NCBI RefSeq assembly: GCF_000524195.1
Contig: NW_020170386.1
Span: 1,388,105-1,452,104, forward strand
Origin: Echinococcus granulosus
Taxonomy: Eukaryota; Platyhelminthes; Cestoda; Cyclophyllidea; Taeniidae
Direction of reading: 5' to 3'
DNA length: 64,000 nucleotides
Shown: piece after piece, positions 1-14,400 of the stretch
Layout of the letters: the number at the start of each line of letters is the position of its first letter
How positions within the stretch are numbered: position 1 is the stretch's first letter
Position numbers and translations under genes: made by a program
Notes under the pieces: generated by a model
The model's input: the letters and a program-made list of their open reading frames with translations, nothing else
What the model was told of the DNA's origin: nothing
The model's database searches: none

Positions 1-866
1 ATGAGCCCCCGAACAGCTGCTTGAGGAAGTTCCCAAATGATTGCGGTCCTTACTCATGTTAATCACAAACAAGCGCTTGAAAGTCGAGGCGCAAGTAGAA
101 CCCTTGCACCCAAAATAAAAATTGTTTTACTTTTATGCACTTTTTGCATAATCTATTACTATGTTTATTTTATTTAATGCATCAGAGTCGACCGAAATAA
201 ATGTTTGGATTTTCACTTTTCTTCCTAGATGAAAAGGAGGATACATCACTTTTTCCTCCCTAATCTGCTCATAATCTTGGGTTCTTTCACAGATGAAAAA
301 TTTCCAGGTAAGGCTACACTTTTATGCCACTAAAGAGAATTCACTTCTCCATTATCTCATATTTTTTGTTCACCTATGCTTTAGACACATGGGGCAAATC
401 CGATAGTTAATCAAGAAATGTTTCTGCAGCGTTACTAAATTAGCAGAAAAATAACCGAATTCAATGAGGGGAAGAAAACGGTGGTTTGGAACAAATCATA
501 CTGAGGAGCCCTTGATGGCTTATTGTCCGGCAGCAGAACCTGTTAATCGTCACCGGATGGGGCGAGAGGGAAAGGTGGGAGCTGCTAACGGGGCAAACCA
601 AGAGACGCACCCACGTACGCACTTAAGCGCTCATCCGCCACTGGTAGTCATGTCGATGTGTCGGGCCGTCTGATTGGCTGTCGCACATGCACCCGCTCGC
701 AGACTGAGCAGGAAGCTGCCCACGGAGTTAACGTACTGTCGCTCCACTTGAGGCAACAGAACTCCTCGATTGAAAAACCCCTCCGCTTCCTCCTTGCCGC
801 GGAATATACTCACCACTCTTTGAATCAATGTTGTCAGCATTGCTGTGAGTTGAACGGCCTGTCTCT

Positions 867-916
867 TTGTCTACCATTATCTCAAAATTTCTTGTCTACC
901 ATTATCTCACAATTTC
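867..916. repeat. Tandem direct repeat, two copies of a 25-bp unit
   Basis: Two adjacent 25-bp copies, 867-891 and 892-916, both begin TTGTCTACCATTATCTCA and differ at one position. They sit at the AT-rich edge of the GC-rich patch at 600-830. The structure looks like a simple local duplication. No coding role is visible. Confidence 0.85.
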
Positions 917-3900
917 AAAAAATTTCCATCTCTGCAATAGTTGAGCTTTGATTAAAGAATCCATCATTCCATCCTCTCGCACTTCGCAGAGTCCTTTGAT
1001 TGGTTGGCGTATGAGGTAGCTTTTTGCAACTAAATGAGATAAATTTTGGCACTCCGACCTTTAATGGGATGACCTGTAGTGTTGTTTTATGAGGCTTGTG
1101 TTAAATGCTAACCGTAATTGCCACTTTGGCGATCGACCCACGTGGGGTGACTAACATGATCAACCGATGACTGCACGTCATAAAGTCGCTCAGGTGTGCA
1201 GCCTTCGACGCTTAAGAAAAAGCACCGCTCAAGGGGAGGCACATTGCACCCAATTACTCGATGCCCATCCAATTGGAAAAATTCTGTTTTAGCAATTTAG
1301 AGTGGCTCTTGATTTCACCCCCTCTAGCATTAACAATACGTGAATTCTTGCAGAGACACCAATTTTATATTATGAGAAGCAATGTCTTTGTCTCCCACTA
1401 CTTTGACAAGAAAGTGAATTATCCGATCTTAGGGCAGTATAATAAATAGGTTTGCCTCTAAGTCCTCGCACTTAAAACGTTTTGACAGCAACTGGCTCTA
1501 AATTGTATTTACAATCTGCAGCACTAAATCCGGATGACATTTGAACCCGATTAAACTTATTTATGCCGTATTTGCCTTAAAAAATAACCTTTGAGAATAA
1601 ATTTGTTACTGTGTGGCTTCACAGTGTTTTGGAAACTAGAAGTTTTGAGTGTTTCAGATTAAAGGCTTCTCTTAGTTGAATGCCTTAATCTGGCTTCGGA
1701 TCATTTGCTCCTGATTCTGATACAAGAAAGTAAACTTTCTTACGAAAATATCGGAATTTATTTGCAACTGCGACGCATGTCCTTCTTTACTATTTTTATT
1801 GCTCGGGGTGTTTCTATTTGTCCTCTGGAGCGGTGTTGTTTAAAATAACGAATTTTGGGCGCACACGCACGTAGTTCTTAAATTACGGCTCATCATTCTG
1901 GCTGTAAATAGTTTATAAATTTATTTTAGATCCACAAGATCAGAAATGTTTGTAGAAAAACAGCTACTCTAGCTATCATAGTATCTTCTGTGTTTGCTGC
2001 ATTTCGTCAACGATATACTTTGATGATCTTGTTATCATTCACACTAAGTGGTGGCAATAAAAGGGAATGACTGCTCCTAGGCTCTTTACGATGAGAAGCC
2101 TTTTCGATGAAGGCGGGCTATGGCGTTTTGCAGACTATCGTGGCGCTGCCTTGGAGATGAGTCACGCGGCTGATGACATGTGAGCGGTATGACCCATCGC
2201 AGGCATCGGAAAACGCCTTCTCTCAGGTCGTCTTGCCAAGCAGGGTGGGGCAGAGCAGTGATACATCATGACCTGCCCACTTTCCTCTCCACTCCTTACT
2301 CTGCGGTTTTTATGGATCACGCGTGATTAACTAACCAGAGGGTGTCAAGCCCAGGTACCGCTGACGCGACAGCTACGTCTTCGACTTTCCCGTTTCCAAT
2401 AATAGCCATGAAATGCTGCTAGTGTAGTGAAACATCCTGATCCCAAATTTCCTAGTCAAAACACAACCTCTAATTGCTAAGGCATTTTACACGGACGTCC
2501 TAAATTCCGGAGGCTTCTGAATAAACCACCTTAGTCACTAGGCAATGCGGGTGCGTGGCACCTCAAAATATTCTTCAGCGGGTCTCAACGGCGAAGATGC
2601 GTATTATTTGTTTTAGTTGTTCATCAAAGATGGCTGGGATCAAATGGTTGGACGTATTTGTAATTAGTGAGGTTATCGACTCCAGTAATATGCTGTGTTA
2701 ATCATATGTAAAAGTTATTGTCCAAGGCTCCCTCTTCAAATGCTCATTGATTACCTAACTATTTACATCGTAATTTCATTTAAAATTTATTCTAAAAGCG
2801 CAAACCCTTCATTCATCTCATCTCTTTTTTAAACCGTCCGCATACGCTGTTAAAAAATTAGAACATTTCGCTAAGGCAAAAGATGAGGATTAGACCAAAT
2901 TTTCGGCGGTTTATGTGCAAAAAGGTGTGCTTCTTCTGGCTGTGCATGAGTCGAATACCTCTATCCTGTTGTAACATGCCGTGATTTAGTCATATTTCAA
3001 GAGGAGGTGGCGATTAAAGAGACGTTCAATGCTTAGGACTTGATCACTAGAAGGCAAATCAATGAAGACTACAGCACTCCAAATGGGAAATAGGCTTTAA
3101 GTAAAGCAGAACTAGTGGTAGCTACTCACTGTGATTAGACTATTGCGCACATACAGAACCAAAAAAACTGTAATTTCCTTAAAATGTGACGAATTAATGT
3201 CCCCATTTTTAGTGGCAGTTACCATTTAATTCACCAAGAATGTGCGCCACCATTAGGACTGTGGGACTGCACCCGAAATAGTACTTGGAAATAATTTGGA
3301 AAGTGGCTTCTATCCTCAAAGTATTGTCAAGAATTTCTTACTAGCTAAAAACAATGCTCTAAGTGCGTAAGCATACTCCGAAGCGCATTCAAAACAAATG
3401 TCTGCTCTGTAAATATTTAATTTAAGTATTCTTTTATTGTAGAAAAAGCTAACTTACAAACCCCAAGTTTACTCAAATGCAAAAGCATACTGTAATCTAG
3501 AAACGAAAGAAAACATCAAAGTTTTCGATTTTGGTTCGCAATAAACTCAAACATGATGAGTAAATCGTCCACAAAAGATTTGATTGGGAAGTCTGCAATC
3601 GAATGTGATCTTACTATGAGGTCAAATGTAGAGAGCACTCGTGCAGTTGAAATTATGGTCCATTAGTTTTATGCAGAAATCATTTAAATATCCTGGCTGA
3701 ACTGGTCCCCACGGCCTAACTAGAATATATTTAATCTGTTTCAAACGTTACCGAAATGATGGATAGTTATGAGGCAGTGTAGCGCAAAGCGAGCACCAAG
3801 ATTAAAAGCAAGCAAACCTCCAAGTTTGTAGGCGCACCGGCACTGACACGCGCAGGAATACCGAGACCTGTCGGTGGTGCAGGTTCGCGCATGCCCTTGT

Positions 3901-6900
3901 CTCCTTCCGGCCGTATTCCATTTTACTTGAACGTGAGTTTGCGTGTGTGTGTCAAGTTCCGACACAGACGCTACTCCGGAGCATGACTGATCGGGCACAG
4001 CGCACCCGCGTGCAAGCTTGATGTCTTGAGTGGATGTAAGCATTCGCACTAGGCGGTGCTTCAACTGCCGCACACTTTCCCACGCGAACGTCTGAGGTAA
4101 TCGCATTGAAAAAAAGTTTATGAAGAGCATTCCATTTAAAAGTTTAGAAACTGGACAAGTTGCCTTAGTCTCCATTTCTCAACGGCTACAAGTGCTGAAG
4201 ATTTTCCATCTTTAAATCATTTTTGTATGCGATTCTATTATTTATTCTGACGTCAATCTTGCTTCTAATGAAACTGGTCGTATATTTGGATACAATTTTG
4301 TTGTTTCATTGAACGCGTAAGACGTGAAAGTAGTTTTCGCCTTTGACAGAAGATAAATGAGTCTCAAAATCGTAATATGGCTGTTTCGATAGATGCTTGC
4401 ATACTGGCTCCAGGTTCAAATTTTCTTAAACACAATCGTTGCAATCACCGAAGCACTTGCAGGCATCTAGAAAACAGACCAAAAGGCTACTCCAAAAATC
4501 ACTATCACACAAACTTATAGAAGAGGAATCGGAATGTCAAGAAGGCATTGCCTTGAGAGGCCTTGTATCGGGACGGCCATCAGATAAGCGAGCTAATACG
4601 GCAACATCTGTGAGAATAATCGGGGCTATGTGAATTCGTGTGATATTAGGTCATTTTAGAGACTGAAGATTACAGACAAGCATCCACAAGCACCCAAAAA
4701 TCTCCGTTTTGCAGAATCATTTTGTGTGTTTAGTGAATTAAACTTTACTTGGTGCACCGAATAAGCCTTCCAGGGCTGAGTGTTTTATCAGTCGTTTTGA
4801 TGAATACAAACGAAGACAACGGCAAAAGAAATTGTGGACAAAATAGAGAGGGTTGTGCTATAATAATATGCTATTTAGCAGGAGGGGACCACTTCGTCAT
4901 TATGACCGCTGCACTCTCACATCCTGCGATAGCGTGACCTCCTGAATCACATTTCATAAGTGTGGTTAATCGGTATATGAGGGAATTTCGTGGCAAAGGG
5001 CGTGAACCTAAGGTCAAACTTTTGCGGGCCAACATGTCATACCCAGTGGCAGCGCTTCGGAGGCTTGCAAGTTAAGTTCAAGCTGGCGCTTTCCGCACCT
5101 GGGATCACACTCGGCGCTGTGACGACTGCGAATATTCCGCACTCAAATTGGGATAAGGTAAACAGTGCCGTCGTTGCATGCACCACTACAAGTCATGCGC
5201 TCGCTGTAAAGCAGTGAAATTGGGGAGTGACGCTGATTGTCCTGGCCGCACACAAACAAGGTAAAATTCTTCTTCATAAACATCCTTGATTTAATTGTCT
5301 CAACTAAGTGACGCACTAATGGACATTTCCATCCTGTCACTCGGCCAAGACTGTCTTTCATTCAACCAATTGTACCCGCCTTGGCAGTGCCGTTTGCTGG
5401 TGATGCTACAACCGTGCATGTGTGGACGAAAGAGCTGACAAAACCTGGTGGGAAAAGTTGAGATGTTCAAAAACAGAAAAGCAAGGGCGGGTGAAATAAT
5501 TAAGTTAGAGGAGGTTGTCAGATGGTAAAGCGTTTGAAGCCATCTTCCTTTGGTTTATAATAAAATATGTTGCAATGAATTTTCGGGGAGGCAAAAGCAA
5601 AACTTATTCCCCCTATCAAATAGACACTTTGACTAGCATAGCATTATTGAGTATTTCTGCGTCGGCAAAAGACCACCGAATTCATTGCGGTATTGCTGGC
5701 GTATCTCAATCTGACTCCTTAAATCACTATTTGTCTTAAAGGTATACGCCTAGTTGCTATTTTTGTTCAGGTTTCTTGAAGACGGACGGTAAATACGTTT
5801 TCTGAATGGGCGGTTCCATTGCGAAATGTTTTTGTCCATTGTAGGCTCAATGTTTAAGTTTCCTCTCTGGTTCAATTTTTTTTTCTAGTTGGTGAAGACT
5901 GCATTAGCATTCACTTTAACCATGGAAATTTGGCCGTCTTTAGGTGATTTTTGAGGTCATTTCTTTGTTGAATCATGGATAATAATCAAAATAAGTGTTT
6001 CAATATTTCGGATGTCCGCTACACTGTGCGGATACGGCTGATGGAATAGCCTTAAACGAAATGAATTTTGAAAGAAATATCCGCACACTCTGACAATCAA
6101 TATGACTACCGAAGTAGCTGTGAATAACCTTCTAAGAGAAAATGAACAAATGGCTCGAGGAGCTGCAGAGATCCACAAAGCTTGCGTGCCCGATGGGTGT
6201 GACCGCATTTCGGAGACACATCCTCGCACGAAATATGTAGAAATTGTGAATGACGGAACCACAACCTAGAGCCCGCATTGCAGGCAATGAAGTCGTCCTT
6301 TAGTTAGGCCGCGCGTAAATCACTGCGGACGCTCGAACGCCTGGTTTGAAAGATGCAGGCATTACCGAATCACCCTTCTTTTCCACTCCTTCTGTGGGGG
6401 CATATCTTGCTTTGATAAACCTGTGCATTCCAGCTCGAAACGTTAGGTCCCGGCTTTGCAAGCAAGCAGCCACGTAGTTCTTTTTCCTCCCTTACGCTTA
6501 TTACCTGATTGCCCTGAGTAGCAGCAAGCACTTTAGCCGAAAAGCTCAGGCAATTTTGAACACTTCTATTGTCTACTTGTTCACCCATGCAATTTAACTC
6601 ACCGCTTCCATTCTACAATTGACATCGATTTTGCTGTATGTTTTCGATGCTCAATAATAGAAATTAAGGACTAAAATAGACCCACGCTAATCTTTTTAAT
6701 GAGCCTTTCTTCAAAGAAAAACTTGGGTGCACTTGTTAAATTTTTGTCCAAACTGAGCCGCGTTTCACATCAAAAATACGCCTTTTTATGAATCACTTTT
6801 ACCGTTGTTTTGCTCCGCCACACCTTCCCATGCACTCTGCAGCCGATCCCCCATCGGTTTGTTCGCGATAAAAAGTGCTAACTTCCTATACAAGAATATT

Positions 6901-9900
6901 TATTCTTTGGTGCGGCACACACTTGCTGGAAGTGAAGCACTATAAGGTTAGAATTGTATAATTAAGTTGTTGTCCAAATCACAGATCGCCTCATCAGAAT
7001 GATGTGCCAGTGGCGAAAGAATTTTCGTGATGAGCACAGCAAATCCCTTAATTCAGTCGTACTTGAGGTAAAAGTGTTAAGTGCACGCATATAGTTAAAT
7101 AAATGGCGAGAAATAGGCCCCAAGGACTACCATGCCTTCACACTGGAAATGATTGATCCTATGGTAGATGTTACCCAAAAGTCCCATTATTGCAGTGATC
7201 TCTTATTTGGCTTTACTGAACTATGGAGTACAGAATGCCACATTCCCTTTGCCTTAACAGAACACAAGTTCTACAACTTAAAAAGTCAAGATTTGACTAG
7301 CCGAATGTACAACAAAGTCGGGTATAAGCTCGTCATGAATCGAAAAAGTCATGTGCACTTTCTTCTCCTTCGGTGTAGGCTGCAAAACTCTGTGAATTCC
7401 GAAAACCGCCTTTGCACTAAGGATCCACAAAACGTAAAAAAGGCTAGGCGAATTTGTATACTTTTCAGGAAATAGCTCAGCTGCATTTCTCTGTGTATCC
7501 TTAAGCTCTTAGCTTCAAGACCCTTTTTATCCTGCCACATGCGAATAAACCTAGAAAAGGCGCAATTAAGCCGCTACAGTAATTAGCCCGCGCAACTGAG
7601 CCCTCTGCGTGTCGGATGAAGGATAATCAAACACCACTTTTTTGCATCCTATCGAAAAGAACTCCTCGTGGCTGCGATGAGGTGTTCGATGCAAGTAATG
7701 TCGATTGCATTAACCCGACCAATCAGTGCAATTGTTTTTGGGTGATATAAAATAAATGCAACATCATCTTTGCTAAAAGATAAAACAACAATCAAATGTA
7801 CTAAATATAGTGAATTTTAGATAAAATCCCCATTCGATTACATCCGAACGAACCAATGCACTGCCCGCTAATGACCTATTTAACGTATTTCAAAACAACC
7901 TATTTAATGACAACAAATTGCTGTCCGACGGTCGCAAAGAATTACGTAGCGCCGATTCAAACAGTTAAGCGGACGTAGACTAAACTCAAGCAATGCTGTA
8001 GTTTGATCCTAAGACTTAACGCCAATTACATGGTGTTGAAAGTAAGCTATTTCAATAAAATGCTTCCAATATAGACTTGCTAGAACATTACCCTTCGGAT
8101 GTTCATTGATGCATTTGATTGGAGTCGTTCCAATTTCAAATACAGCCTTCCTGACATTCGTTCGCACCAAGCTGATCCACCGATTTTGGAACTCTGGCGC
8201 AAGGCTGACGAATGTGCGTGTTTTTTAGAGAAAAATGGTCAACCATAGGCTATTTCTTACAAGGACCCTACTTTTCGCCAAAAGCCATAATCGAAAAAGT
8301 TAGATAACAGAATAAAGAGCAAAAGTAACGAATGTCTTCACACCGAAGACAAGTGCTCAAACAAACAATTCACTCCCATTGGCCGAGAGTGTGCGAAGCT
8401 CTTTATGTTTGTTTGTTTGCAGAGATGAAGTCTTCAAAGATCCTGGTAGTAAAGCGATACTGCGTGCCTTTTAATGCTTCCAACAGCTTAAAGCCGCGTC
8501 GGGTGTTCTGCCATATCTTTTCAGAAACTGCAACTTGAACACAGTTAGCAAAGACAGTCTTCGTGGATTTCATGGATTAAGATTTCACATAAGTGATTCC
8601 CAGAAGTAAGCAATTAAATTACATCAGCCATATGACCATCAGTGTGATTAATAATTTTTTGGTAATTTGAATGCATTTACTTGGCAGTATGTTAGCAAAA
8701 TGTTTGTTCATTCAGTCAAAAATGTGATGCAAATTTTTTTAACTTCACCTTAATTTATAAATAGTCCAAGTTACCCCTTTCATAGGGTCTGCAGTGGGCA
8801 GTATGGTACTGATTCTCTTGACTAGAAGGAAAAAGAAGTGTAATAGACCTCATATTTTAATGCATTTTTCTAATTTATTTTCTCTGATAGTGACCACAGC
8901 TTCTGCTTGTTTTACTGACTTCGCTAAGACGGCATTTTTTTGTTTTTATTGCACACCATGGACTCACTTTCAACACAAATGGACAGTGAGCAGTCTGTCA
9001 CACTTCACTCATTGATCATGGCACTTCCACCCGACACATTGGCGTGCGGAGGGCCATATACTTTCTGTTGGGGTAATTTTTAATGTAGGGTGCACTTTTG
9101 GCTGGCAAAACAAGTTCTCATTTTGATATAAAGCATTATTGGGAGATGCCCTTCTTCAAAACTAGACCCTCCTCTTTGTTTGCCGCTACAAATACACGAG
9201 ACATCCCATTTCCCACCACTTTTCCGGTCGCTTCCACTTTTTCAAGCTGTTTACAAACAGGAGGGTGCTAATTTTTTTACACTATGCCTGCCACTTTCCC
9301 CTATTTCAAGCACAATTTTACTCCAAGTTATGCCTTTAAAACTGCACAAATGAAGAGATTCTGTGGAACCTTCCTGCTGTGGTTCGCCTTTTAAAATATC
9401 TATTCGCTGGATTAGGTTTTTTAAAACAACTTTGCCTAAAATGTTCTCGTTATCTTTCGAAATAACTTGTCCATTTTTGTGTCAAAATCATTGCAAGTGG
9501 AGAAATGATACCATGTCTTAAAGTGAACTTGTGCTTCAAAGCTGGTATGGCCCATTTGGCCGCGTATATTACAAATGTATAGTGCTAATTTCAAGGCCAG
9601 CCTGCCTTTACCTTGCCACTGCATTGATGCATAAGACCTATGATTGGAGAGAAATCGCTCAGTGCAGGACACAAATACTGGCCCTGAATGCTGCTGAAAT
9701 AGCTTTCAAGACCTAAGGGCTAGATTCACGAAACTGTGTTTAGCGGGGCTACACTGAGCGTCATGAGGCGGTCCATCCCATCTAAGGAGTTAGTGCTACT
9801 CGATTTCAAATTGAGTACTTACATCATACACTGACTGTAATTTAAGGAGGACGTAATCACTATTAATGGGGCTGTTGAGAAGTCCCTTCAAGAGAACAAT

Positions 9901-11434
9901 GGATACCCTGAAATGCATTACTTGAATTCATTGTTTTGAAGTCGAGTAGGAGAGATGGATGGACTTAATCATTGGGAACCAATGTGCACCCACGTCGACA
10001 GAGGGCTTATAATCGTAAACTGTATACTTTTGTTCATACCTGATGTGTGCATTAAGAGCTTTACATATTCGTTAGATTTTGCTTTAAATTCAGTGATGGG
10101 GATTTACCGTTTTGATAGGTTCGCAAGCTCTGTGGTCGTTTTACTAAAAAGATAAAGAGAAATGCATAAACAACTACATTGGCCATTGGATGCGGTTGTA
10201 CAAGGTGCATCCAGCTTTGGTTTTCCTAGCAAAAAATTAGTACGATGTGCTTTCAACCTTACTTTTGAAGTTAAATAAAGACAATTTTCTAGTTCTTTCT
10301 TGGTTCCGGCGCTGTTATTATTTCAACAACGCCACATCTCCGCTTTGATGAACTCTGGCCTCCCACCACCTTTGGCCAGCTATGTACGCCAGACCGCAAT
10401 AACTGATAAGGCGGCTAATAATGGTAACCATAATAATGCAATCTCAATCTTGTTAGTAGCGCCTTGATAAGACGTCCGAGTCACCGCGCGCATCCACGCG
10501 CCTGCGTCCGTGGCTAGAGATGGATGTACGTGTGGGTGCACCGAAAGCAGGCATTGACTTTGCCAGAGTCCAAAATCAGGATGTCATGGGACCCCTCAGT
10601 GCGAAAATTAAGTGCTCATCCGTGCGGTTGCCGAGTGATAGAGATGTCCTGTTTGGACATGCTGGAAGCTTTAATGAAAGACTTTGTTGTGCCAATTGAA
10701 GTCGACTCCATGTCGATACCACAGTCCTTTCACTTCTCCTATCTCTAGTCACTTTCAGTTTGCGAAATGGCATTGGGGTCTGTCATTTAAAACACAAAAG
10801 ACCCAAATCTGTGTAATGTTTTTTTTCTATTCTGATTACTAATCCAACCAGTAAAGATGGTACTAGCGCCCTAATGTAAGCATAAACTATAAAAGCAGAC
10901 GTTACAGGTCTGCAAATTGAGTAAGAACCTAGTAGTCAACTAAATCGAGTTGAAAGCTATTACCGGGAGTGACAAGTAATGCAACCACAAACGCTTTGAA
11001 TTCATTACGCCTAAAAGATGTTCTTGTATAAACGGAGGAGCGAAAGATACGGTGGAAATAGATGGTGCGAGCAAGAATATAGACATTGGCTATTTGTGCT
11101 AAACACAGATTGGCAGCGTCTTCCGCCCTCCCTGCTAGTTTTCTTTCTAACTCTCCTCTCCCCCAGCTCTCTCCTTCATCCTCGTCACTAACGTGATTGG
11201 CGTGTCTAAAGAGTTTATTCTACGCAGAGAGAGACAGAGAGCGAGGGAGAGTCGGGAGGAGAAGTAGAGTAGCGTTTCACCGCGATTGTTTCGTCTTCTT
11301 GTGCGCTGTGCACAATTATCGGTGGACCGAATGTATGACAGGGGAGAAGAGACGGAGTAGTGGAGAGCAGAAGGCGCATTGCCTTCATACCGCGGGTGCG
11401 CATGATAACCCCTCCCCATAGGGTATGATGACTA

Positions 11435-11485
11435 ACACACACGCACACACCCGCGCGCACACACGTGCGCACACATGCGTGCGGA
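11435..11485. repeat. Alternating purine-pyrimidine CA/CG tract
   Basis: About 50 bp are almost wholly alternating C/A and C/G dinucleotides, including CACACACGCACACAC, CCGCGCGCACACACG and TGCGCACACATGCGTGCG. The tract lies in a GC-rich island at about 11140-11560. Such sequence is known to favour left-handed Z-DNA under negative supercoiling. Whether it does so here is inference. It is an impure microsatellite and probably length-variable. Confidence 0.7.
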
Positions 11486-14400
11486 AGGCGGGATGAGTAA
11501 GTGCGCGTCTTCGGCAATGAATAACAGACTACCCTTCGCACGAAACACCTGTCAATAGGCATGAAAACCACCGTTCCGGTACCAGGCGGGTTGACGTGAG
11601 AGGTTATACTTTTAAGCGTCACAAATATGCATTAGTATCGTTTTGGTCTTTAGAACAAATTGGATACGGTGGTTTTCATCCAAAAATTTAACCAGAACTC
11701 GTATTTGTAAAAGCTGTTTTACCGAAATCCTCACAAACCGTTTGAGTGAAAAACAGCCAATTGCGACAGTCTATCTGTCACACGTTCCAAAGGCATTTAA
11801 CAACGGTTACTAGGAGTGTCTTGACTTTGAAATACGATCTGCTTTTCATCATGGAACTAGATCTGATTGCAAGTTTTTAAGGGCTCTTCCATTCAGATCG
11901 CCCACTTTAGTGGAGAGAATGTAGGTAGGTTTTTGAACAAGTAAAGCATTCAAAAAACAGTTTTAATGTTCCATTAAACGCATGCTTAAAGTCCTTCTGT
12001 CTTCACGTGGTGAGGACCACTGGAGCGGTGGTGGGCAATGCACGGGCACATTTTCCTGTCGGTTAACACGCAATATGTGGGGAATTGGGAGGTACCAGTT
12101 TGTGCATGCGGTGAATCAGTTCTTGCGCAGAGGGTGGTAGCCAACCCAGTTATGGGTGAGCATCAATGAATCTGCAACGAAGCTGAAATCGGTCTGCGAA
12201 TGGAGTGCGAGAGAGAGAATGTTCACACGCGAAATTGTAGAAGGTTTTTTGCGCTCCTTCCAGTGTGCGACCATTCATATCGAATCACGCAAGGCAGAAG
12301 TGGTGCAAAAAAGCTCACACCCAGATCCCATCGAGGCAGCTTTCACGGCCGCTTTATTGTTTGTCTGTTTGTCCGCGATTCTGGAACACATAGTGGATTA
12401 AATGGGGCTCTCGCATCGGCAATCGTCAAATAAAATTCTTTCCGTCATTATTCATTTCAATAGACATCCCCTTGTGCATTTCAAGATTACTTGAGGGGGC
12501 TTTCGGGAATGATATTTTGGATTAAAGGTAATGGGCTCTTCTTCGAAGATGTTAATTTCGGTTTTGATGAAAAGTTTGGTTCACACATGGCCGGAAATGC
12601 AACCTTGTTTGGTTTATCATTTCCTCATCCTGCAAAACTGTCATGTATTTCGTGTAGCCAGTCATGAAGATTAGAAATAACTATAAATTGTCTGGCGACT
12701 ACCACGGACCATGCTAGTATGTAATACAAATCAAGAATGGAGATGAAAATATCCTTTTCACTTCAGAATAATTCATCGACAATCATAATCTCTGCCCTTT
12801 GACGACTAAATCCAAAATCAGCCACTCCATTTCTTGAACTTTAATTTCCATTTTTTTTTTAAATAAGAGCTGATTATAAAGTTCACACGAGGTCATTTTG
12901 CAACTTATTTTCTCATTCAGGGTGTGGACGAATGCAGAACCAACTACTGCGTCTCGTTCTCAAACCTTCATCTTTAACAAGTACTTAATAATATAACAAT
13001 TTACTTGTCTTAAGCCACCTTCAGAAATATTCCAAACTTGAGTATTTGACTAGCACCCTCTAATTATTAGCACGTTTGACCACGTTCAATGTATTTACAG
13101 GTCTTGTTATTATCAAGACAGCAAGAAATCCCCAATAATAGATAGCGTTAGTTCACATGGTGACTTTAAGTGTATGCCAGCGCTCATGTGGAATACGAGG
13201 TCATTTATTCGTGCTACCGATCGAATTGCGGAGGCTATATCACTTCGTCGGTAAAATTGGTAAAGTCGAAATCACAAACGGAAGACATCTCCACAGCAAA
13301 TAGTTCACAGAGCAATGTTTTATGTTAGACCAATTTTTGTAAGCACCACAAACACAAGGAATAACATCACATTGAAACTGAGAGAGGATCACGGAAAAGA
13401 TAGAATTAATTGCAGGTGAACATGCTCCAATGCATGTGGCAGCAGAAAAGGATTTTTTCCAGTCCTGTGCCCACAAAAACCATTTCCATTATAGTATTGT
13501 GGGTGCTCGCAGGAGGACACACGTAACCACACAATTGCTGAGATATAGTTCAGAGAATAGACTATGTAGTGTATCCATTTTACGTGGATAGTGATAGCGC
13601 CTGCTGGAAGATAGGCGTTCTGATCTGCATGACCGGTGTTGTAAACAGAGCATGGGTGAGTTCTGACTATTCCACCCTTGCGGGTCATGAGAAGCGCCAC
13701 AAGCAAGTACATTAGCCGTTTGAGCGCCATTTTGTCCATTCAACCGCCGACATTTGGTATCATTGACTGGTTTATCATATTTTCACTGGTCTTCTGGTTT
13801 AGCTAAAATTTAAGAATGCCTGTCTAAAATTCGAAAGCATTCACAGCATTAGTAACGAATTAGTAACCCCTTATGATTCCCTCGCCGCCTTTGCGTTACT
13901 TCACATCCACATTTCATTGTTAAGGAATGGTTTCAATAATTATTGCATATGGATTAATTTTTATTTCCTAACCTTCGTATTATCGGCATACACTTATGTG
14001 TATGCAATCACTTGTGAGTAGGCGAACTAAACCCTACTTAGACCTAAATCACGTTTTGTTAAAAATTGCCTTACTAATTGTGTTTTTCAGCTTCGCTCCA
14101 TGCGCTTATGGCATCTCCTTATTCAAATTTTTCTTAACCAAAGAGCCATCAATGTTAAAATATTATCCTTTCATCGCATTTTCAGATCTCTCTCATTGTT
14201 TTAGTACATTTTTGCAATCGGTATTTCCACTTAAGCCGATGATAGGAGATTAGGTAGGGAGATCACGAGTTGCTAAGACGTTGTTGCTCCTACATTCAGA
14301 ACTATTGGGATGGTGACTGCTCCTAAGAGCTCCCCGTCAGTTGGCAGATTTGCATTGACGAATCTCGTGAAGCTGCCAAAATTGACATCTATCCATAACT

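Noticed and set aside
817..845. 29-nt possible minus-strand microexon ending at a GTGAGT donor
   Set aside because: Too short to judge, no neighbouring exon recognised, and the reading frame beyond the donor is also open.
3741..4175. 144-codon minus-strand open frame
   Set aside because: GC-rich patch, no recognisable domain, no supporting splice sites or homology.
11215..11622. 135-codon minus-strand open frame
   Set aside because: It runs through the CA/CG repeat and gives low-complexity Cys/Val/Arg text; overlapping frames are also open.
13389..13739. 116-codon minus-strand frame with a hydrophobic N terminus resembling a signal peptide
   Set aside because: A second frame is open over the same bases, the rest is not protein-like, and no family was recognised; too weak to call a secreted protein.
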